Positions 34,423-45,698 of a DNA stretch of 64,000 bases are shown here, in pieces. Below the pieces are notes generated by a model, which was given only the letters and a program-made list of their open reading frames with translations, was not told the DNA's origin and did no database searches. The translations under genes and the position numbers were made by a program. The DNA is taken from assembly GCF_014930455.1 (NCBI RefSeq), contig NZ_JAAIYO010000010.1, positions 270,730 through 334,729 on the forward strand. Direction: 5' to 3'. How positions within the stretch are numbered: the stretch's first letter is position 1; each line of letters starts with the position of its first letter. The DNA comes from Corallococcus soli (GTDB taxonomy: Bacteria > Myxococcota > Myxococcia > Myxococcales > Myxococcaceae).

Positions 34423-35454
34423 GTCCTTCAGCATCGCGGCGCCCGTGCCCCGGGCGCCCTGCTCCGCGTTGATGATCGTGTTCACGCCGTGCAGATCGCT
34501 GCGGAACACCGCGCCCATCTCCATCGCGCCCAGCCGGGCCAGGGGGTGGGATGCGTCCACGGCGGTGGGCCGCACGCTCCACTCCCAGCGGCCGTCGGCC
34601 AGCGGCTCCGCGCGCGCCAGCAGCAGCACCTGACCGCCCTTCGCCCGCGCCGCGTCCAGCTCCGCGCGCGTGACGCCGCGCATCCCCGTCACCGCCACGT
34701 CCTTCAGCGTCGTGGGCACGCGCATCACCGCGTTGGCCAGGATGACCAGCTTGCTCGCCGTGTCCCAGCCGTCCACGTCCAGCGACGGGTCCGCCTCCGC
34801 GATGCCCAGCGCCTGCGCCTCCGCCAGCGCGGCCTCGTACGTCCGGCCCTCCGCCATGCGGCACAGCAGCAGGTGGCTGGTGTTGTTGAGCACGCCCTCG
34901 AACCGGCCCAGCCTGCCCAGCGCCAGGTCGCGGCGGCCCAGCGACACCAGCGGCATCGCGGCGCCCGCCGCGCCACTGAAGCGCAGGGGAGGGCGGCCCG
35001 GTGACCCCAGGTCGCTCATCGCCGCCAGCTCCTGATACCCCAGCACCAGCGGGCCCTTGCTCGCGAGCACCGCCGGCATGCCCCGCAGCAGCGCGTCCCG
35101 CGTGATGTCCAGCCCGGGCTGCCCGTCCTTCAGGCTCGTGGGCGTGGCCTCCAGCAGCAGGTCCGCCTTCACCTCGCGCACCAGCGCCTGTCCGCTCATC
35201 CCCGGACGGCCCACCACCGGCAGCGACGCCACCGAAGACTTCGCCCGCTTCGCCGCCAGCACCGCCGCCACGTCCAGCCCGTGCGGCGACACCGCCGCCC
35301 CGCCGGAGTCCGCCACGCCCACCGGCAGCAGCTCCAGCCGGTAGCGCTCCATCAGCAGCGACGCGCGCGACTGGAGGATCTCCAGCAGCGGCACGCCCAC
35401 GTTCCCCAGGCCCGTCAGCAGGAAGCGCACCGTGCGCACGGCGCGGGGGTTCAT
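34399..35454 (-). CDS. hom: homoserine dehydrogenase family protein (short, no ACT domain)
   Basis: A 351-residue NAD(P)-dependent oxidoreductase. The Rossmann motif FLLTGLGNVGVPLLEIL is at the N-terminus; ATPTSLKDGQPG, GVLNNTSHLLLCRM and EADPSLDVDGWDTASKLVI (carrying the conserved catalytic Asp/Lys) follow in family order. Homoserine dehydrogenase reduces aspartate semialdehyde to homoserine for methionine and threonine synthesis. It lacks the C-terminal ACT domain of most bacterial enzymes, so feedback control by threonine is not expected. The ATG overlaps the preceding gene's stop (ATGA at 35454-35451). Pieces of its 3' half are duplicated at 32160-32293. Confidence 0.85.
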   Translation of the reverse strand: MNPRAVRTVRFLLTGLGNVGVPLLEILQSRASLLMERYRLELLPVGVADSGGAAVSPHGLDVAAVLAAKRAKSSVASLPVVGRPGMSGQALVREVKADLLLEATPTSLKDGQPGLDITRDALLRGMPAVLASKGPLVLGYQELAAMSDLGSPGRPPLRFSGAAGAAMPLVSLGRRDLALGRLGRFEGVLNNTSHLLLCRMAEGRTYEAALAEAQALGIAEADPSLDVDGWDTASKLVILANAVMRVPTTLKDVAVTGMRGVTRAELDAARAKGGQVLLLARAEPLADGRWEWSVRPTAVDASHPLARLGAMEMGAVFRSDLHGVNTIINAEQGARGTGAAMLKDVLEIFPD

Positions 35455-35873
35455 GGCGAGAACGCTTCCCGCACCCCGTCCCGGCGCAGGGTGAAGAGCA
35501 TCCACGTCGCCACCGGCACCCCCACGAAGCACCCGGGCGTCAGCGTGTACATGGCGCAGATGGCCCCCACCATGGCGAGCCCGTACCCCTTGAGGTTCAT
35601 CGCGCTCCAGGCGCCCCAGATGGCCAGCACCCCGCAGACCACCCCGACCACGATGGCCAGCGTGAAGCCCAGCGTGAACTCCAGCACCGCGGGCGCCTGG
35701 CCCGGGGCGGAGAAGGGCGAGGCCACCTTGAGCGCCGCGAGCACCGCCGCCAGCAGGCTGAAGGTGACGTGCAGCACGCCCACGATGAGCTGGAAGAACG
35801 CCGGGAAGCGCACCATCTGGAAGATCCGGATGCGCGGGTCGCCCGGCGGCAGCTGCGGTCCAGGGCCGCTCAT
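35451..35873 (-). CDS. small integral membrane protein between metF and hom
   Basis: A 140-residue protein with four probable membrane helices (FQLIVGVLHVTFSLLAAVL; LGFTLAIVVGVVCGVLAIWG; YGLAMVGAICAMYTL; FVGVPVATWMLF) and short charged ends. No named family recognised. It is coupled on both sides by 4-base ATGA overlaps, to metF upstream and hom downstream, so it must be translated with them. A role tied to methionine or one-carbon metabolism is only a guess from position. Confidence 0.8.
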   Translation of the reverse strand: MSGPGPQLPPGDPRIRIFQMVRFPAFFQLIVGVLHVTFSLLAAVLAALKVASPFSAPGQAPAVLEFTLGFTLAIVVGVVCGVLAIWGAWSAMNLKGYGLAMVGAICAMYTLTPGCFVGVPVATWMLFTLRRDGVREAFSP

Positions 35874-36742
35874 GAGCGGGCCCTCAACGCGCTGACGATC
35901 ATCCGCGTCGCCGGGGACTTGTTGAGTGTGTAGAAGTGGATGCCCGGCACGCCGCGCGCCAGCAGCTCCATGCACTGCACCGTGGCGTGCGCGACCCCCA
36001 GCTGCACCACCGCGTCCGGCTGGTCCTTCACGCGCTCCATCTGTAGCGCCAGCCGCATGGGCACCGTGGCGCCGCACATGCGCGTGAAGCGCTGGACCTG
36101 CTCATAGTTGGTGATGGGCATGATGCCGGGGACGATGGGCACGTTGATGCCGGCCCGTCGCGCCCGCTCCACGAAGTCGAAATAGAAGGCGTTGTCGAAG
36201 AAGAGCTGCGTCACCACGAAGTCCATCCCCGCATCCACCTTGGCCTTCAGGTGCTTGAGGTCGTCCTCGCGCGACGCCGTCTCCATGTGCCCCTCCGGAT
36301 AGCACGCACCCCCCAGGCAGAAGTTGAAATCCTCTTCTCGGACGAATCTCACCAACTCCTCCGCGTAGCGGAACCCGCCCGGCACCGGCTCGAAGGACTG
36401 CTGCCCCTGGGGCGGATCCCCGCGCAGCAGGAGCAGGTTCTCGATGCGTGCCGCGGCGAGCCGGCGCAGCACGTCACGAAGGTCGTCCCGGGTGTGGCCC
36501 ACGCACGTCAGGTGCGCCATGGCCTCGATGCCGGTGTGCTCCTTGATGTGCGTCACCAGGTCCACCGTCCGGTCCCGCGTGCTGCCGCCCGCGCCGTACG
36601 TCACCGACACGAACCCCGGATTCAACGGCGCCAGCTCCTCCACCGTGCGCAGGAGCGAGGCCACGCCCGCGTCCGTCTTGGGAGGAAAAAACTCGAAGGA
36701 GAAGCACGGCTGGGAGGGATTGAGGCAGTTGCGGATCTTCAT
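35870..36742 (-). CDS. metF: 5,10-methylenetetrahydrofolate reductase
   Basis: FAD-dependent TIM-barrel enzyme making 5-methyl-tetrahydrofolate for methionine synthesis. The 290-residue protein has the expected N-terminus FSFEFFPPKTDAG (catalytic Glu in FEFFPP), FVSVTYGAGGSTRDRT, LLLRGDPPQG (folate contact), GMDFVVTQLFFDN and VPIVPGIMPITNYEQ. First gene of a tightly coupled minus-strand unit metF-membrane protein-hom. Its start is about 100 bases from the divergent gcvT start, leaving no room for a SAM-type riboswitch. Confidence 0.96.
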   Translation of the reverse strand: MKIRNCLNPSQPCFSFEFFPPKTDAGVASLLRTVEELAPLNPGFVSVTYGAGGSTRDRTVDLVTHIKEHTGIEAMAHLTCVGHTRDDLRDVLRRLAAARIENLLLLRGDPPQGQQSFEPVPGGFRYAEELVRFVREEDFNFCLGGACYPEGHMETASREDDLKHLKAKVDAGMDFVVTQLFFDNAFYFDFVERARRAGINVPIVPGIMPITNYEQVQRFTRMCGATVPMRLALQMERVKDQPDAVVQLGVAHATVQCMELLARGVPGIHFYTLNKSPATRMIVSALRARS

Positions 36743-36849
36743 GGCCGGAGCAGTTTAGACCTTCCGCGTCGTCCTTGATCGGAGAAGGTGCGCCGCTATA
36801 GTCCGCGCCGTTTCGCCACCCCTGCCATACCCCTGCCATGGAGAAGTCA

Positions 36850-37935
36850 ATGACCCGGCGCACGCCCCTCAACGAGGCCCACCGAAAGCTGGGGGCCCGG
36901 ATGGTCGACTTCGTCGGTTGGGACATGCCGGTGCAGTACAGCTCCGTCATCGCCGAGCATGAGGCCGTGCGCACCGCCGTCGGCCTCTTCGACGTCTCGC
37001 ACATGGGGGAGGTGGAGTTCTTGGGCCCCGGCGCGCTGGAGACGGTGAACCGGCTCATCTCCAACGACCTGTCGCGCATCCAGGACGGCCAGGCCGTCTA
37101 CGCGGGCCTGCTCAACGACCTGGGCGGTTTCGTGGACGACGTCGTCGCCTACCGCTTCAGCCCGGAGCGCATCCTCATCTGCGTCAACTCCAGCAACCGC
37201 GAGAAGGACTTCACCTGGATGAAGGCGCGCGCGGAGGGCGTCTCGCCGGTGGACCGGGGGGACGAGTTCGCGCAGATCGCCGTCCAGGGCCCCAAGGCCG
37301 TGGGCCTGGTGCAGCGGCTGACGAAGGCGGACCTGTCGAAGATCGGCACCTACCGCTTCGCCGAAGGGGAGGTCGCGGGCGTGAAGTCCATCATCTCCCG
37401 CACGGGCTACACGGGCGAGGACGGCTTCGAGCTGTACTGCCCCGCCGACGACGCGGTGAAGCTCTGGGACGCGCTCCTGGAGGCCGGCCAGCCGGACGGC
37501 GTGAAGCCCTGCGGCCTGGGCGCGCGCGACTCGCTGCGCACGGAGATGAAGTACGCGCTGTACGGCAACGACATCGACGATGCGCACACCGCCCTGGAGG
37601 CGGGCCTGGGGTGGATCGTCAAGCTGGACAAGCCGGGCGGCTTCATCGGCAAGGACGCGCTTGTCGCGCAGAAGGCCGCGGGCGTGCAGCGCAAGCTCGT
37701 GGGCTTCGAAGTCACCGGCGCGGGCATCCCCCGCCACGGCTACCCCATCCTCAAGGACGGCGCCCGCGTGGGCGAAGTCACCAGCGGCACGCAGGGCCCC
37801 ACCGTGAAGAAGCCCATCGGCATGGGCTACGTGCCCGCGGCGCTCGCCACCGAGGGCTCCACCTTCGACGTGGAGATCCGCGGCCGGGCCGTGCCCGCCG
37901 TCGTCGTGAAGACCCCCTTCCTCAAGAAGTCCTGA
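36850..37935 (+). CDS. gcvT: glycine cleavage system T protein (aminomethyltransferase)
   Basis: Transfers the aminomethyl group from lipoylated GcvH to tetrahydrofolate, releasing ammonia. Motifs: [61 protein letters not shown] and [12 protein letters not shown] prefer ATG 36850 (361 residues) to ATG 36838 because GGAGAAG at 36840-36846 is ideally placed for it and the protein then begins TRRTPLNE, as in relatives. First gene of gcvT-gcvH-gcvP; gcvH starts 41 bases downstream. Confidence 0.96.
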   Translation: MTRRTPLNEAHRKLGARMVDFVGWDMPVQYSSVIAEHEAVRTAVGLFDVSHMGEVEFLGPGALETVNRLISNDLSRIQDGQAVYAGLLNDLGGFVDDVVAYRFSPERILICVNSSNREKDFTWMKARAEGVSPVDRGDEFAQIAVQGPKAVGLVQRLTKADLSKIGTYRFAEGEVAGVKSIISRTGYTGEDGFELYCPADDAVKLWDALLEAGQPDGVKPCGLGARDSLRTEMKYALYGNDIDDAHTALEAGLGWIVKLDKPGGFIGKDALVAQKAAGVQRKLVGFEVTGAGIPRHGYPILKDGARVGEVTSGTQGPTVKKPIGMGYVPAALATEGSTFDVEIRGRAVPAVVVKTPFLKKS

Positions 37936-37976
37936 TTCCCTTCCATCCCTCCGCACGCACGCGAGGAGCCGTCTCC

Positions 37977-38360
37977 ATGTCCGATTCCATCCCGCAGGAC
38001 CTGAAGTACACGAAGGAACACGAGTGGGCCCGCGTCGGGACCAAGACCGTGGTGGTGGGTGTCACCGCCCACGCCCAGGAAGCGCTGGGCGACGTGGTCT
38101 ACGTGGAGCTGCCGAAGCTCGGCACCCAGCTGGTGGAGGGCAAGCAGTTCGGCGTCATCGAGTCCACCAAGGCCGTGTCGGACCTGTACGCGCCCATCAG
38201 CGGCACCGTGGTGGCGGTGAACGACGCGCTCACCGGCAACCCGTCCATCATCAACACCGACCCGTATGGGCAGGGCTGGATCGTGGAGCTTGAGCCCCTG
38301 GACGGCGAGCAGGTGGGCAAGCTCCTGGACGCCGCCGCGTACGGCGCGCTCCTGAAGTAG
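37977..38360 (+). CDS. gcvH: glycine cleavage system H protein
   Basis: The 127-residue lipoyl carrier that shuttles the aminomethyl group between GcvP, GcvT and the lipoamide dehydrogenase. The lipoylation site is the Lys in [13 protein letters not shown]. The N-terminus ([13 protein letters not shown]) and C-terminal GWIVELEP are typical. ATG 37977 is preceded by GCGAGGAG. Lies between gcvT and gcvP. Confidence 0.97.
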   Translation: MSDSIPQDLKYTKEHEWARVGTKTVVVGVTAHAQEALGDVVYVELPKLGTQLVEGKQFGVIESTKAVSDLYAPISGTVVAVNDALTGNPSIINTDPYGQGWIVELEPLDGEQVGKLLDAAAYGALLK

Positions 38361-38467
38361 CCCTTCGCGCAAGAAGTGGAGCGTCCGGATTGTTAGAGAC
38401 GCTCCACGAGGCTCCGACCCCGTTCGGACGCCGACTCCTTCCGCACCTCACGCGAGCCCTCCCGACC

Positions 38468-41374
<2,907 letters not shown>

Positions 41375-41402
41375 CGCTCGGCTTCCTCTCGCGGTTCGCA
41401 CC

Positions 41403-41446
41403 GGGGCCGTCTTCCTGCTTCGTCGGGAAGGCGGCCCTCGTCTTTT
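41403..41446 (+). terminator. terminator of the gcvTHP operon
   Basis: A 10-11-bp stem (GGGCCGTCTT at 41404-41413 with AAGGCGGCCC at 41428-41437, one G-U pair) is followed by TCGTCTTTT. It lies 29 bases past the gcvP stop and between convergent genes. Confidence 0.75.
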
Positions 41447-41481
41447 CCGGAAGGGCCCTGGGGTGTGGCCCTCCTCGCGCT

Positions 41482-42381
41482 TCAGGAGTGCCCGGACGGC
41501 TCCACGTGCACGACGACGTCCACCACCTGCGGGTAGGCGCCGTGCAGCGTCTGCTCCACCTTGTCCGCGACCTCGTGGGCCTGCGCGGTGGTGAGCTGGG
41601 GGTCCACTTCAATCTTCAGGTCCACGTAGACGCTCTCCTCCATGCCCCGGCTGCGCACGGCGCGGCACGAGCGCACGCCGGCCACCGCGAGCGTGTGCTG
41701 GGACACCTGCGCCGGATCCAACCGCGCCGTGTCGGAGAGGATGCCCACCGCCTGCCGGATGATGCCGTAGGCCACCCAGGCGACGAAGAGCATGACGCCC
41801 AGCGCGATGAGCCCGTCCGCGCGAGGGAAGCCCAGCGCCACCAGGCCGATGGAGGCCAGCACCGCGAGGCTGACGAACACGTCCGACAGCGTGTGCTTCG
41901 CGTCCGCGAGCAGCAGCGCGCTCTTGTACTTCTCCCCGTAGTGCCGCTCCACGCGCGTGACGATGAGGTTGATGCCGAGCGTGAGCACCATCACCCCCGC
42001 CATCGTCACGGACACCGTGGGGTGCTTGTCGTGCAGGAGCGAGTCGAACGCCATGCGCCCCAGTTCCAGCATGCCCACGCCAATCATCGCGCCGATGCCC
42101 AGCGACGCGAGCGCCTCGAACTTGCCGTGGCCGTAGGGGTGGTCCGCGTCCGCCGGCTGGGACGCGACGCCCATGGCGACCAGCCCCAGCACGTTGGAGC
42201 CGCCGTCGATGAAGGAGTGCAGCCCGTCCGCCGTCACCGACGCGGACTGGGCGAGCAGCCCGAAGACGAGCTTCGCGACCGCGACGACCCAGTTGGCCAC
42301 GAGGATGGCCAGGAGGACGGAGCGGACCTTCCGGTTGCGCTCCTGGAGCGCGGTGTTTCGGTCGACGAGGGTGGCTTCCAC
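41482..42381 (-). CDS. cation diffusion facilitator family transporter
   Basis: A 299-residue inner-membrane antiporter of divalent metals (Zn, Fe, Mn or Co). Six membrane segments, with the metal-site motifs HSFIDGGSN in TM2 (...ADGLHSFIDGGSN: H-x3-D) and DAKHTLSDVFVS in TM5 (H-x3-D), plus DHPYGHGKFEALAS. A cytoplasmic C-terminal domain (MEESVYVDLKIEVDP) follows. The start is a GTG (complement of 42379-42381). It lies 62 bases downstream of the TonB-family gene. Metal specificity not assigned. Confidence 0.92.
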   Translation of the reverse strand: MEATLVDRNTALQERNRKVRSVLLAILVANWVVAVAKLVFGLLAQSASVTADGLHSFIDGGSNVLGLVAMGVASQPADADHPYGHGKFEALASLGIGAMIGVGMLELGRMAFDSLLHDKHPTVSVTMAGVMVLTLGINLIVTRVERHYGEKYKSALLLADAKHTLSDVFVSLAVLASIGLVALGFPRADGLIALGVMLFVAWVAYGIIRQAVGILSDTARLDPAQVSQHTLAVAGVRSCRAVRSRGMEESVYVDLKIEVDPQLTTAQAHEVADKVEQTLHGAYPQVVDVVVHVEPSGHS

Positions 42382-42443
42382 GGCGGGGCAGGGTAGTGCC
42401 CCTGCCTCACCTTTCGCGAGCACCCGTTGGGACGGATGCCCGG

Positions 42444-43682
42444 CTACTGACGGAAGAGCCGCATCCTCGGGCCGCCGCCCATCTCCAGGAAGAAGCCGAA
42501 CTGGAAGCGCACCGTCGCGTCCTGGCTCAGGAGCCCGGAGGGCGGGTTGGGGAAGGGCTGGGCGCGCTTGAACGACGACACGGCCTCCATGTCCAGGAAG
42601 TCCAGGCCGCTGCTCTTCTCCACCCGGATGTCCTTCACCTGCCCGCGGTCGTCCAGGGTGATGGTGAGCAGCGTCTGACGGTCGCGCCCGGAGTAGATGT
42701 TGCCCGTCGGGTCGCGCACGCGCAGCTGCTCGTTGGGGTTCCAGTGCATCCCCACGCTCTGCTTCACGCGGTTGAAGAAGCTCGCGTACTTCCACTCGCG
42801 CGTGTTGAGGAAGGTGCCGTCGCCTTCCTCCTGGTCCTGGAGCATGTCGTTGGGCGCCGCGCCCACCACCCGGTCCATCGCCGCCTGCGAGGGCATCAGC
42901 GTGGCCAGCCCCGGCGAGCCGGTGCGGCCGGTGGAGCCGTCCTCCTCGCTGTCGTCGCCCTCGCCGGGCTGGATGCGCAGGCGCTTCGCGTTGCCCGGGG
43001 TGGCGTGGCTCTCCGACTGGTTCTTCACCGCCATGCCCGGGCCGCGCTCGCGCGGATCCGTCTTCATGGCGATCTCCTGCTTGCGGCGCGTCTCCGGCAT
43101 CTCGAAGGAGGGCTTCTGGCCACCCTGCGTCTTCGGCTTGTCGTCCGCGCCCTGGCCGTTGTTGCCGGACACGCGCGGCGGCTGCACCTGCTCCGTGGGC
43201 GCGCCCTCCTGCTTCTGGGGCGCCGTCTTCTGGGGCATGGCGTTGCGGTAGAAGGCCGTCTGGTCCCTGGCGCGCGTCTCCTTCTGGACGGTGTTGTTGC
43301 TCTCCGCCAGGTACTTCGCGTCCGGGGACACCTGATCATTCCCCGGCGCCACGTCCACCACCTGGCCCTGGGGCTTCGTCTCCTCCGGCTTCTTCTCCTC
43401 CTTCGGATCGCGCTTCTCGGTGGGGCGGTTCTTCACCTGCGGGGACGTGGGGCCCCGGTTCTTCGCCCACTGGTCCGACGTGAGGGGGCGCACCGCCACG
43501 GACGTGGGGCGGGGCACGGGGCGCTTCTCGCCGGCAAGGTTCGTCTGGAGCAGGGACGCCAGGAGCACGATGCCCACGATGGCTGCCTGGCCCAGGAGCG
43601 CCAGGACGGCCGCCACCAGATAGCGCCACGGCGCGCGCTGCTTGCGCCGCTCCCGCCAGTCTGTCGAGGAACCCTTGCCCAC
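42444..43682 (-). CDS. TonB-family protein
   Basis: A 412-residue protein with basic cytoplasmic N-terminus, one membrane helix (about residues 20-45), a long Lys/Pro/Gln-rich periplasmic stretch, and a C-terminal TonB-like domain (about 315-405: KYASFFNRVKQSVGMHWNP; DIRVEKSSGLDFLDMEAV). This is the architecture of TonB or other energy-coupled envelope-spanning proteins. No exbB/exbD is next to it. In myxobacteria such proteins serve uptake or gliding machineries; which applies cannot be told here. Confidence 0.85.
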   Translation of the reverse strand: MGKGSSTDWRERRKQRAPWRYLVAAVLALLGQAAIVGIVLLASLLQTNLAGEKRPVPRPTSVAVRPLTSDQWAKNRGPTSPQVKNRPTEKRDPKEEKKPEETKPQGQVVDVAPGNDQVSPDAKYLAESNNTVQKETRARDQTAFYRNAMPQKTAPQKQEGAPTEQVQPPRVSGNNGQGADDKPKTQGGQKPSFEMPETRRKQEIAMKTDPRERGPGMAVKNQSESHATPGNAKRLRIQPGEGDDSEEDGSTGRTGSPGLATLMPSQAAMDRVVGAAPNDMLQDQEEGDGTFLNTREWKYASFFNRVKQSVGMHWNPNEQLRVRDPTGNIYSGRDRQTLLTITLDDRGQVKDIRVEKSSGLDFLDMEAVSSFKRAQPFPNPPSGLLSQDATVRFQFGFFLEMGGGPRMRLFRQ

Positions 43683-43801
43683 GGCCTGATGATAAACCTC
43701 CGGACCGCCCCTTCAGTCCCGAACGTGCGGCCCACAACACCGGGAGCCACGAAGAGATTCGCGTGCACGGCACCCGGTGCGCACGAATTGTCCGCTTCGT
43801 C

Positions 43802-45553
43802 TCAATAGATGGGCGCGACCTCCGCGCCGTTGAAGTAGTAGCGCAGGATCTCCGGGTAGAGGTGTCCGGCTTCCGCCCGGCCAATGGCGCCTGTCTGACA
43901 CATGCCCACGCCGTGGCCCCAGCCTCCGCCCCGGAACAGCCACCCGGTGAGGCGGCCCTCGGCGTCCCGCTCGGCTTCCACCGTGGCCATGCTGCTGTTG
44001 AGCATCCCGAAGAGCCGCCGGATGTTCAGCTCTCCCCGGACCTGGGTGGCGCCCTTCAGGCCGGCCAGCGTGAGCAGCTTCGCCCGACCGGAGACCCCGC
44101 GCTCGGACAGGCTCAGGGCCTGGATGGGCCCCACGCCCAGCTTCTGCGTGAGCGCGTCCACCTGTGCTTGCGTGAAGCGCTTCTCCCACCGGAACTTCGT
44201 CGGCTGGGCGAAGCTGGACAGCCGGCACGCGGCGGGCACGTCCGGGGTGGCCAGCCATGCCTTGAGGGAGGACGGCCCCGGCACGCCCGGCGCGGCCTCC
44301 AGCAGGTCGGGCCTGCCGCGCAGGCTGGGGTCGGGCGCGCCGCCCCACACCACGTCGTTGTCCTCCGTGTGGCCGCCGCACACGGCGCTGTAGACGGAGT
44401 CCACCAGCCGCCCGTCCTTGCTGAACAGGGCCTCGCCCCGGGTGGCCTCCACCGCGGCGGTGGTGCTGGCCGCTTCGCCGGTGCGGCCCCGGTACACGGC
44501 GCAGTGCTGCTCCGAGCACAGCAGGTAGGGGTCCGCCAGGTGCTTGATGCCCACCTTCGCCAGCACCTCGCCCCGCGCGGTGACGGCCTGCGCCTTGAGC
44601 GCCTCCGGGTGCGCGCGCGCGAAGATTTCGGAGGGCACCAGGCCCTTGAGCAGGTCCTCCAGCGGCACGACGTTCACCACCGCGAGCTTGCCGCTCCGGT
44701 CCGCCGCGAACTGGAGCGCGCCCCGGAAGGCGCGGTCCTCGAAGGCGTGGAAGTCGTAGCCCACGCCGTACTCCACCTGCCGCACGTCGAAGCCGCTGCC
44801 GTCCGGCGTCTCCGCGTCCAGCCGGTCCTGGGCCAGGCCCACCACCGCGTCGTTCTCGTCCTTCACCTCGAGGATGGCGCTCGACGGCTTGCGGACCTCC
44901 TCGAAGAGGGTGGTGCGCAGGCCGAAGCGGCGCAGCAGCTCCGCCTGCTCCCGCGCCGCCGCCTCGGGCGTGAGGGCCTCTTCGGTCAGCAGCAGGTAGC
45001 GCCGGTTGTCGATGACCTTCCCCGCGATGCCGTACACCGAGCCCAGCGTGTGCGTGCGCACCGCCACGCCCCGCGCGCGCCACGTTTCCTGCGCCTCCTG
45101 GAGGCCCGCCTTGTCCGCGAACCGGAACTCCCCCAACTGCAGCCGCGCGCTCCACTGCGCGGGTTCGCCCTGCGTCACCCGCACCGTCCACCGGGAGCCC
45201 GCGGGCGCATCCAGCATCTTGTCGCCCGGCCCGCCGAAGCGCAGGCGCATCCGGCCGCGCGGCGAGAACGTCACCACGTCCCGCCCCTCCATGAGCTTGA
45301 TGGGCAGCCGCGGCTCGCCGTTGCGGAAGTCCAGGCGCTTCAGGTCCTGCGGCCCGGGCAGCCCGGAGGTGAGCGGATCCAGCAGCGGGGGGCCCGCGTC
45401 CGGGAGCGCCACGCCCGCGTCGGCGGGGCTCGCGCTCGTGGAGACCTCTGGCTCGCCCAGTCCCTGGGTCCGGGGCTCGGGAAGCGGGGCGGGCGCCGAC
45501 GTGGCACAGGAGGCGAGCAGCAGGGCGGTCAGGAGGAGGACGGCTTTGGACAC
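43802..45553 (-). CDS. SpoIID/LytB domain lipoprotein
   Basis: A 583-residue predicted lipoprotein starting at GTG (complement of 45551-45553): SKAVLLLTALLLASC gives lipobox LASC, Cys16. The SpoIID/LytB domain occupies the middle and C-terminal parts: VPLEDLLKGLVPSEI, HPEALKAQAVTARGEVLAK, GEALFSKDGRLVDSVYSAVCGG and RGGGWGHGVGMCQTGAIG. SpoIID cuts peptidoglycan glycan strands lacking stem peptides, and LytB homologues modulate amidases. Likely an outer-membrane or periplasmic cell-wall factor. Divergent from the beta-helix lipoprotein gene. Confidence 0.9.
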   Translation of the reverse strand: MSKAVLLLTALLLASCATSAPAPLPEPRTQGLGEPEVSTSASPADAGVALPDAGPPLLDPLTSGLPGPQDLKRLDFRNGEPRLPIKLMEGRDVVTFSPRGRMRLRFGGPGDKMLDAPAGSRWTVRVTQGEPAQWSARLQLGEFRFADKAGLQEAQETWRARGVAVRTHTLGSVYGIAGKVIDNRRYLLLTEEALTPEAAAREQAELLRRFGLRTTLFEEVRKPSSAILEVKDENDAVVGLAQDRLDAETPDGSGFDVRQVEYGVGYDFHAFEDRAFRGALQFAADRSGKLAVVNVVPLEDLLKGLVPSEIFARAHPEALKAQAVTARGEVLAKVGIKHLADPYLLCSEQHCAVYRGRTGEAASTTAAVEATRGEALFSKDGRLVDSVYSAVCGGHTEDNDVVWGGAPDPSLRGRPDLLEAAPGVPGPSSLKAWLATPDVPAACRLSSFAQPTKFRWEKRFTQAQVDALTQKLGVGPIQALSLSERGVSGRAKLLTLAGLKGATQVRGELNIRRLFGMLNSSMATVEAERDAEGRLTGWLFRGGGWGHGVGMCQTGAIGRAEAGHLYPEILRYYFNGAEVAPIY

Positions 45554-45698
45554 GGCGGCGGCACCGTAGCCGCCGCGCGGTCGGGCGTCACGGTCCTCCC
45601 TTCCCCTGCGGCGCGTCTGGCCGGGGATGACCGGCAGTGAATAGAACGGCCGACGCCGTGCGTTGCCCCTGTTCATGCGAATTCACGGAGGCAACGGC

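Noticed and set aside
36743..36849. Glycine or SAM riboswitch before gcvT or metF
   Set aside because: Only about 100 bases separate the divergent starts, too short for these aptamers, and no conserved core is visible.
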